Assembly: GCA_026395155.1 (NCBI GenBank)
Contig: JAPLZG010000044.1
Location: forward strand, 1,806-13,090
Reading direction: 5' to 3'
DNA length: 11,285 bases
Origin: Candidatus Tayloriibacteriota bacterium
Lineage (GTDB): Bacteria > Patescibacteriota > Minisyncoccia > Phycocordibacterales > GWA1-40-21
Numbering within the stretch: position 1 is the first letter of the stretch; each line of letters begins with the position of its first letter. This document shows positions 6,899 to 11,285 of this stretch, piece after piece. The notes beneath the pieces are model-generated. The model was given only the letters and a program-made list of their open reading frames with translations. It searched no databases and was not told the origin of the DNA. The translations under genes and the position numbers were made by a program.

Positions 6899-8311
6899 AT
6901 GAACAACGAAGACAATATGGTGGATATGATAGATAGAGAAGTCGTCGAAGAAGAAGCAAGAGAAGAAGATTCAAAAACAGAAACAGTTTCTTCCTGCATT
7001 TTGCAAGACGGAACACTGGTTGAAATGCTTTACGATAAGAAAGAGGAAAAGACTATGTTTGCAGTTTTCAAGGACGGAGAACTTAAAATAAGAAAAACTA
7101 TCAAGATAGGCGAGACTTCTCTTAAACCACATTCTCCCGATAAAGATTTACTTAAAAATGATGTCATCCTTTTTCCTTCTAAACCAGAGGAGTATGCTTC
7201 TCAAGAAGAACTGATTGAAGAAATTCAAGAGTTTATTCATAAATATCTTTCAGTCTCGGAATCTTTTGAAAAAATTGTTTCTTATTATGTGCTTTTCTCT
7301 TGGGTCTATGATGACTTTAACGAACTTCCTTATATCAGAGCTATCGGTGACTATGGGACAGGGAAGTCCCGATTTCTGAAGACTGTCGGCTCAATTTGCT
7401 ATCTTCCTATAATCACCAATGGAGCTACCAGCGTCTCTCCTATTTTTAGAATATTAAATGATTTCCGAGGAACTTTAATTTTAGATGAAGCCGATTTTAG
7501 ATATTCTGACATGACGTCAGATATGATTAAAATTTTGAACAATGGCTTTGCAAAGGGAAATCCGGTCTTAAGAAGTGAAAGTAATAATAACAAAAGTTTC
7601 GATGTAAAAGCTTTTAATGTTTTTGGTCCGAAAATTATTGCTACCAGAACGAACTATAAAGACGAAGCTTTGGAAAGCAGAATGATTACAGAAGACATGA
7701 ATTTAAACACAAAAAGAGAGGACATTAAAACCAATATAGTTGATAATTTCAATAAAGAGGCTCTCGGAATAAGAAATAAATTACTTATGTTTCGCTTTAA
7801 AACCAAAGGAAAAAACATTTTAAAAAGTGAACTGGAGGATAAGGGAATAGAGCCAAGATTAAACCAGATCGCAATTCCTTTGATGAGTATTATTGATAAT
7901 CAAAATGTAATAGAGGAAATAAAAAAATATATTAGGGAATACAATGGCAAGATTAAAGCTGATAGGGCTTCTGATTACAACTGCCAAATACTGGAAGTTC
8001 TCTGCGATCTTCAAAGAGAAGGAAACAATAATCCAACGATGAAAGAAGTGTCGGATATATTTAATTTAAAAAACGAACTAGGTGAAAAAGAAAGATTTAC
8101 TTCCAGAAAAATTGGATACTTCGTAAGAAAGAAATTGGGATTAAAAACAAAGGAGGGTAGGGATGGTTATAGAATTACAGATGACAGTAAAGAGAAAATT
8201 GAAATTCTTAAAAAACGTTATGGCATAGAAAGCGTGGACGTTGTGGACATCGCGGACATTGAAGAGGAAGAAGAAATTAAAGAAATCAATATACAAGAAC
8301 TTCTTTTGTAA
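6899..8311 (+). CDS. Replicative helicase-like AAA/superfamily-3-type ATPase
   Basis: This protein of 470 residues begins with an acidic N-terminus (about 1-30) and a small beta-rich region (35-75). The ATPase core carries Walker A GDYGTGKS (G150-S157) and Walker B TLILDEAD (192-199, D196/E197). A sensor-like ATRTN (248-252) and an arginine-finger candidate R261 in LESRM follow. The C-terminal part (about 350-450) looks like a winged helix (MKEVSDIFNLKNELGEKE, KIGYFVRKKLGLKT, GYRIT). It ends in a repetitive VDVVDIADIEEEEE tail. The architecture fits DNA helicase/initiator-like ATPases of plasmids, phages and integrative elements, which act as hexamers in element replication. Sitting next to the CHC2 protein supports a replication module. 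No TOPRIM or prim-pol domain is visible. The repeated tail is encoded by 9-nt units that form one arm of an inverted repeat. Confidence 0.8.
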   Translation: MNNEDNMVDMIDREVVEEEAREEDSKTETVSSCILQDGTLVEMLYDKKEEKTMFAVFKDGELKIRKTIKIGETSLKPHSPDKDLLKNDVILFPSKPEEYASQEELIEEIQEFIHKYLSVSESFEKIVSYYVLFSWVYDDFNELPYIRAIGDYGTGKSRFLKTVGSICYLPIITNGATSVSPIFRILNDFRGTLILDEADFRYSDMTSDMIKILNNGFAKGNPVLRSESNNNKSFDVKAFNVFGPKIIATRTNYKDEALESRMITEDMNLNTKREDIKTNIVDNFNKEALGIRNKLLMFRFKTKGKNILKSELEDKGIEPRLNQIAIPLMSIIDNQNVIEEIKKYIREYNGKIKADRASDYNCQILEVLCDLQREGNNNPTMKEVSDIFNLKNELGEKERFTSRKIGYFVRKKLGLKTKEGRDGYRITDDSKEKIEILKKRYGIESVDVVDIADIEEEEEIKEINIQELLL

Positions 8312-8367
8312 GCCATGTTTGATATTTCTTACCCTAGAATAAAGTTCACGATGTTCACAATGTCCAC
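8234..8367 (+). repeat. Imperfect 24-nt inverted repeat of 9-nt units at the helicase stop
   Basis: Arm 1 (8234-8257) is nearly three copies of a 9-nt unit (GTGGACGTT, GTGGACATC, GCGGACATT). Arm 2 (8344-8367) is the opposite orientation (GTTCACGAT, GTTCACAAT, GTCCAC). Paired as plus-strand RNA there are 20 Watson-Crick pairs, 3 G-U pairs and 1 mismatch. The loop between the arms (8258-8343) contains the acidic tail and stop codon of the helicase gene. It could be iteron-like protein-binding DNA, an origin element or an intercistronic RNA hairpin. Confidence 0.7.
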
Positions 8368-8393
8368 AGAGCTAATAAATTTATTCAACCACA

Positions 8394-9005
8394 ATGAAGA
8401 AATTAGTTAAGAAAAAACCTGAAAATAAACTTATAAAATCTTTATCGATTGATAATGCCAGAAGAATAGCAATTAATTCAATCGGATGGAATAATTATTG
8501 TGCAGAGAATAAATTAGAGAAATTAGCAAAACAATTGACTGAGGCTTATAACAAAGGAGAGGAAATTGCTCAAGGAGAATTGGCAAAGAATCTAGACTTC
8601 GTTAGCCTTGCTTTTAGCCTGGACTCTGGACATACTCTAATGGAGAGTGTAGGAGAAAGACATAGAGGGCTTGCCTTACAACTAAAGAAAGAATTCGAGA
8701 AAGAATTTGATTGTAAAAGTTCCTCAGAAAAGGCTCTGATCGATATGTTAGTAAGCTCATATATTACAAAAATGACTGACTTAAAAAGGCTTGAGTCAAA
8801 TAAACAATCTGAATTTCTGAGTCACGAAATGAACGGTTTTCTCAGTCTACTTTCCAAAGATGCAGATCGGGCTCATAGGCAATTTATTTCAACGATTGAA
8901 ACGTTGAAATCCATAAAACAACCAGCGCTTAATGTAAACGTCAAAACTAACAATGCTTTTATAGGAGAGAATCAACAATTTAATCAAAACAATGAGCCCA
9001 AATGA
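8394..9005 (+). CDS. Conserved hypothetical protein of mobile elements, 203 aa
   Basis: A basic N-terminus (MKKLVKKKPENK) precedes an all-helical body. The C-terminal signature LLSKDADRAHRQFISTIETL, followed by KQPALNVNVKT, NAFIGENQQ and an Asn/Gln-rich tail, is one I recognise from unannotated proteins in mobile regions of many bacteria. These have the consensus LSKExDRAxRQFxxxLExLKxxKxPxxxVxxKTxxAFxxxNQQ. No function is known to me. The charged helices and disordered tail suggest a nucleic-acid or protein scaffold role. The gene starts 82 nt after the helicase stop, just past the inverted repeat arm, and its last 14 nt overlap the zinc-ribbon gene in another frame, which suggests coupled expression of the pair. 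Confidence 0.75.
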   Translation: MKKLVKKKPENKLIKSLSIDNARRIAINSIGWNNYCAENKLEKLAKQLTEAYNKGEEIAQGELAKNLDFVSLAFSLDSGHTLMESVGERHRGLALQLKKEFEKEFDCKSSSEKALIDMLVSSYITKMTDLKRLESNKQSEFLSHEMNGFLSLLSKDADRAHRQFISTIETLKSIKQPALNVNVKTNNAFIGENQQFNQNNEPK

Positions 9006-9318
9006 TTTCGGAAAAAACATATTAGCGGAACAGTGCCAGAGGATAAATATAAACGAATTCTTGAGAGAATCCAAAACAAAGCTTAAAAAGTCTTTACTCG
9101 CAAGCAATATTGAAACTCAGGGGCTCAGTTTGACCCTCACTGATTCTAAGACGGGCTTTGGAGGAGTTAGATACTGGTTTAGCTGTCCTAGCTGTAATAG
9201 AAGGGTAGGGGTTGTATATAGGCATTTACTAACGGGCCAGCTGGGGTGCCGATTATGCCTAGGCTTAGATTACCGGAAACATCGTTATAAAGGGATGATT
9301 GAAGAAAAAATTAGGTAG
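8992..9318 (+). CDS. Small zinc-ribbon protein
   Basis: The product is 108 residues. A four-cysteine zinc ribbon at the C-terminal half has C65-x2-C68 (YWFSCPSCNRRVGVVY) and C86-x2-C89 (GCRLCLGLDY), the typical arrangement of proteins with WFxCPxCxRRVxxLY and CRxCxxLxY motifs often found beside recombinases or transposon genes. The N-terminal about 50 residues are helical and then a beta strand (LSLTLTDSKTGFGGVR). It probably binds nucleic acid or a partner protein, in the cytoplasm. It overlaps the 203-aa gene by 14 nt and is the last gene before the structured region and the recombinase. The function is unknown. Confidence 0.75.
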   Translation: MSPNDFGKNILAEQCQRININEFLRESKTKLKKSLLASNIETQGLSLTLTDSKTGFGGVRYWFSCPSCNRRVGVVYRHLLTGQLGCRLCLGLDYRKHRYKGMIEEKIR

Positions 9319-9347
9319 TAATTAAAAATTTAGTTTATATTGATTGT

Positions 9348-9453
9348 ATTGACCCAACCAAATCCCACGAATTTTTTTATTGTCGCTCTAAAAGGGCGGT
9401 TCTGCCGACAAATCATTCGTGGTTAGTTGGGTCAATCAGGACCGTCCTTTTAG
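9348..9453 (+). ncRNA. Pseudoknot-forming structured leader or att-associated inverted repeat before the recombinase
   Basis: Three nested helices occur. P1 is ATTGACCCAAC/GTTGGGTCAAT (9348-9358 with 9426-9436, 11 bp perfect), P2 is CCACGAAT/ATTCGTGG (9365-9372 with 9415-9422) and P3 is TTGTCG/CGACAA (9380-9385 with 9406-9411). The 20-nt loop of P3 contains CTAAAAGGGCGGTTCTG (9388-9404). This pairs along all 17 positions with CAGGACCGTCCTTTTAG (9437-9453), immediately after P1. The only two non-Watson-Crick pairs are G-U when read as plus-strand RNA. The second arm runs into a T-rich tract 17 nt before the recombinase ATG, so the 17-bp helix also looks like a terminator or attenuator. A weak -10 (TATATT, 9336-9341) would start transcripts at P1. 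At DNA level it might instead be bound by the recombinase. Confidence 0.6.
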
Positions 9454-9469
9454 TTTTAATAAAATTACA

Positions 9470-11083
9470 ATGAATCAGGTAACTCTGAAGCTAAAATACT
9501 TCATCTATTGTAGGAAATCTACCGAGGGTGAAGAAAGACAGGCTCTTTCAATTGAGTCTCAAGTAGATAAAGCCAAAGAAATTTTTGGGAACCTTAAGGT
9601 TGTTGAGATTATAGAAGAAAGAAAGAGTGCTTTTAAGCCATATAATCGTCCTGCTTTTGCTAAAATGATTGAGAGAATCAAGAATGGTGAAGCTGATGGA
9701 ATAATCGCTTGGCACCCTGACCGACTTTCTCGTAACGAGGTAGATGCGGCAACAATGACTTATATGATTAGAACTGGTCAGATAAAAGATTTAAAATTTG
9801 GTTCTTACAGTTTTGATAACTCTCCGGAAGGTATAATGATGTTACAAATGGCCTTGTCTCAATCTCAATATTCCTCAGCAAAGCTCAGTAAGGACGTTAA
9901 AAGAGGAATGGAAAAGAAAGCCAAAATGGGTTGGAAGCCTGGATTGTCTCCAGCCGGATACTTGAACAATAAATTTAAAGAAGACGGTGAAAAAGATATA
10001 AAAGTTGATCCAATTAGATTTCCTCTTATAAGAAAAATGTGGGATTTAATGCTCACTGGTAGTTATAGTCCTCCTCAAATTCTCAAGATTGCCAATGATG
10101 ATTGGGGTTATAGAACCGTAAAAAGAAAGCACATAGGAGGAACAAAATTATCCAGAAGCGGAATCTATAAGCTTTTTACAAACGTTTTCTACGCTGGCTT
10201 TTTTGACTACAATGATCAGCTGCACAAAGGAAATCACAATAAAATGATAACTCTCGAGGAGTTCGACCGAGTACAGATGCTTTTAGGCAGGAAAGGTAAA
10301 CCAAGACCTATTAGTCATGAGTTTCCTCTTACTGGACTTATTAGATGCGGTGAATGTGGTTGCTTGATAACAGCTGAAACTAAAAAGAAAATAATTAAGA
10401 AAAATAAGGGAGAGATTAGAGAATATACTTATTATCACTGTACCAAGAGAAGGGAAGACATGAAATGCTCTCAAAGAAAACATATTCGAGCAGAGAAATT
10501 AGAAGCTCAAATAGATAAAGAGTTGAGTGAATATGTAATTTTGCCAAAGTTTCTTGATTGGGCACTGGAAGCTTTAAAAGAGAAACATCAAGAAGAAGTT
10601 GTAACCAGAAGCAGTGTCTATGAAATGCAACATAAAACATTAGTAGACTTACAGAAGCAGGAAGATAGCTTGATCGATATGAGATGCCGAGAACTAATTA
10701 ACGATGAACAATTTGAAAAAAGAAAGAAGACCCTCCAAGAAGAGAAGATGAAGATGAAAGAATTAAGGGATGATACTGAAAGTAGGGCAGAGAAGTGGAC
10801 TAATCTAGCCGAAAGAACAATTAATTATGTTTTTTATGCGAGAAGTGCTTTTCTGGCTGGCAATATCCAAAAGAAAAGAGAAATATTTGCTAATTTAGGT
10901 CAGAACTTTTTGTTGAAAGACGGGAAACTTACTATTGAAGCGAACGAATGGTTTCAGGAAGTAAAAAAAGGTTACTTTCCACTTGAGGTAGAATATCGAA
11001 GGTTAGAACTGGCGGATAATATGTCTAATAAAGCAAAAACAGAGGGTCTTACCTCTGTTCGTACACAATGGCTGGGGTGGTAG
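9470..11083 (+). CDS. Large serine recombinase (integrase)
   Basis: The ATG at 9470 gives 537 residues and places the catalytic domain normally. An in-frame GTG at 9419 lies inside the inverted repeat and would add 17 atypical residues. The resolvase-type N-terminal domain contains YFIYCRKSTEG, with nucleophile S17, then LSIESQ and DRLSRN (R85, R88). A recombinase domain follows (about 150-270), then a zinc ribbon (C293, C296, C324, C333) and a long coiled coil (about 390-450), the layout of large serine integrases. The enzyme cuts and rejoins DNA through a phosphoserine link to integrate or excise the element between att sites. The gene ends inside the antisense tRNA-Gln, so the adjacent junction is probably attR or attL. 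The last about 17 codons overlap the tRNA terminator and 3' end. Confidence 0.93.
   Translation: MNQVTLKLKYFIYCRKSTEGEERQALSIESQVDKAKEIFGNLKVVEIIEERKSAFKPYNRPAFAKMIERIKNGEADGIIAWHPDRLSRNEVDAATMTYMIRTGQIKDLKFGSYSFDNSPEGIMMLQMALSQSQYSSAKLSKDVKRGMEKKAKMGWKPGLSPAGYLNNKFKEDGEKDIKVDPIRFPLIRKMWDLMLTGSYSPPQILKIANDDWGYRTVKRKHIGGTKLSRSGIYKLFTNVFYAGFFDYNDQLHKGNHNKMITLEEFDRVQMLLGRKGKPRPISHEFPLTGLIRCGECGCLITAETKKKIIKKNKGEIREYTYYHCTKRREDMKCSQRKHIRAEKLEAQIDKELSEYVILPKFLDWALEALKEKHQEEVVTRSSVYEMQHKTLVDLQKQEDSLIDMRCRELINDEQFEKRKKTLQEEKMKMKELRDDTESRAEKWTNLAERTINYVFYARSAFLAGNIQKKREIFANLGQNFLLKDGKLTIEANEWFQEVKKGYFPLEVEYRRLELADNMSNKAKTEGLTSVRTQWLGW
11035..11059 (-). terminator. Intrinsic terminator of tRNA-Gln
   Basis: On the minus strand, AACAGAGG/CCTCTGTT (8 bp, loop TAAGAC) is followed by a run of T (11039-11035). 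It begins 10 nt after the tRNA CCA end. It lies wholly inside the 3' coding part of the serine recombinase, on the opposite strand. Confidence 0.8.
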
Positions 11084-11143
11084 GATTCGAACCCACGATT
11101 TTCTCGTTCAGAGCGAGATGCCTTACCACTTGGCCACACCCCA
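11069..11143 (-). tRNA. tRNA-Gln (anticodon CTG), CCA encoded
   Basis: A complete cloverleaf of 75 nt is visible. The acceptor TGGGGTG/CACCCCA is followed by discriminator G and an encoded CCA. The D arm is GCCAAGTGGTAAGGC. The anticodon stem TCTCG/CGAGA holds loop CTCTGAA, so the anticodon is CTG (reads CAG). The T arm is GTGGG/CCTAC with loop TTCGAAT. The TGGGGTGTGGCCAAGTGGTA start is typical of bacterial glutamine tRNAs. Its 3' end faces the recombinase, whose stop codon lies inside it, marking the probable integration target. Confidence 0.95.
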
Positions 11144-11162
11144 AAACAAAATTTTCAACCCG

Positions 11163-11190
11163 AAAAAACGGGCAGGCACAAGACCCGCCC
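11163..11190 (-). terminator. GC-rich hairpin with T-run, terminator or REP-like
   Basis: Minus-strand GGGCGGG/CCTGCCC (one G-U pair, loop TCTTGTG) is followed by GTTTTTT. It could terminate a transcript entering from the right or act as an attenuator before tRNA-Gln. The flank GTAGGGGCGGGTCTTGTGCC resembles GC-rich palindromic repeats dispersed in some Patescibacteria genomes, from memory only. Confidence 0.6.
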
Positions 11191-11192
11191 CT

Positions 11193-11221
11193 ACAATACG
11201 ATTTTTTTATGAAAAAATCAA
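11193..11221 (-). promoter_or_regulatory. Candidate promoter upstream of tRNA-Gln
   Basis: Minus-strand TTGATT (11221-11216) and TATTGT (11198-11193) are 17 nt apart, with a predicted start near 11186. A transcript would have to pass the hairpin at 11190-11163 before reaching the tRNA, so either that hairpin is leaky or this is not the tRNA promoter. Confidence 0.3.
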
Positions 11222-11249
11222 AAAATATGAATACGAATGAGATCGTAGG

Positions 11250-11267
11250 CACGTGGCATGCCACGTG
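11250..11267. repeat. Perfect 18-bp palindrome
   Basis: CACGTGGCATGCCACGTG is its own reverse complement over all 18 positions. It is GC-rich in an AT-rich setting and has no T-run, so it is not a terminator. It is likely a REP-type palindrome or a dimeric protein-binding site. Nothing else recognisable lies between 11222 and 11285. Confidence 0.65.
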
Positions 11268-11285
11268 TGAACTTAATAATGCGAA

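Noticed and set aside
9349..9380. TTGACC at 9349 as a -35 box for the recombinase
   Set aside because: No acceptable -10 lies 16-18 nt downstream (only T-runs), and the hexamer is part of the P1 helix.
9419..9469. GTG at 9419 as recombinase start
   Set aside because: It lies in the right arm of the P2 helix and adds residues not expected before the YFIYCRKS motif. The ATG at 9470 gives a standard-length N-terminus.
11049..11264. Minus-strand 71-codon frame across the tRNA
   Set aside because: It reads through the whole tRNA-Gln and the GC-rich hairpin. The translation includes tRNA-derived residues and has no family pattern.
1..11285. CRISPR array, relaxase, type IV secretion, capsid or terminase genes, toxin-antitoxin pair
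   Set aside because: I saw no regularly spaced repeats, and none of the translated genes shows the motifs of these systems. I do not call the element conjugative or phage-like.

Overview
The window looks like part of a Patescibacteria (Candidate Phyla Radiation, Parcubacteria-like) genome carrying an integrated mobile element. This is inferred from four things: the type of large serine recombinase, a set of short proteins that resemble families common in such genomes, the near absence of Shine-Dalgarno sequences, and GC-rich REP-like hairpins beside a tRNA. No marker gene proves the lineage. All ORFs read with ordinary stop codons; TGA is used as a stop in the overlapping ATGA at 6284-6287, which argues against the TGA=Gly code.

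Layout. The left edge (1-1471) is visibly more GC-rich than the middle. It holds a clipped minus-strand ORF and a polytopic GT-C-like membrane protein, probably chromosomal. From about 1550 to 4238, three AT-rich minus-strand genes form a likely operon of exported or membrane-anchored proteins. The first gene to be transcribed is preceded by about 150 nt of strongly structured leader (4244-4395), read here as a minus-strand RNA with two GAAA tetraloops and a tetraloop-receptor-like internal loop. A divergent plus-strand gene of unknown function with a good sigma70-type promoter starts at 4517.

After a terminator at 5739-5763, a plus-strand operon (5807-9318) encodes a DUF5659-like protein, a 62-aa protein, a CHC2 zinc-finger primase-like protein without a catalytic domain, a superfamily-3/AAA-type helicase-like ATPase, a conserved 203-aa protein and an overlapping zinc-ribbon protein. 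A 24-nt imperfect inverted repeat made of 9-nt units straddles the helicase stop codon. A second complex structure (9348-9453) with pseudoknot topology lies immediately upstream of the large serine recombinase (9470-11083).

The recombinase gene ends inside, and antisense to, a tRNA-Gln(CTG) gene. Its last codons also cover the tRNA's intrinsic terminator, so this tRNA 3' end is probably the integration site (one att junction). The right flank carries a GC-rich terminator/REP-like hairpin and a perfect 18-bp palindrome. No relaxase, conjugation, capsid or CRISPR gene is visible, so the element looks like a small integrative replicon with replication and integration modules plus exported cargo. 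Its left boundary was not found. The composition change near 1470-1550 is the best candidate inside the window.
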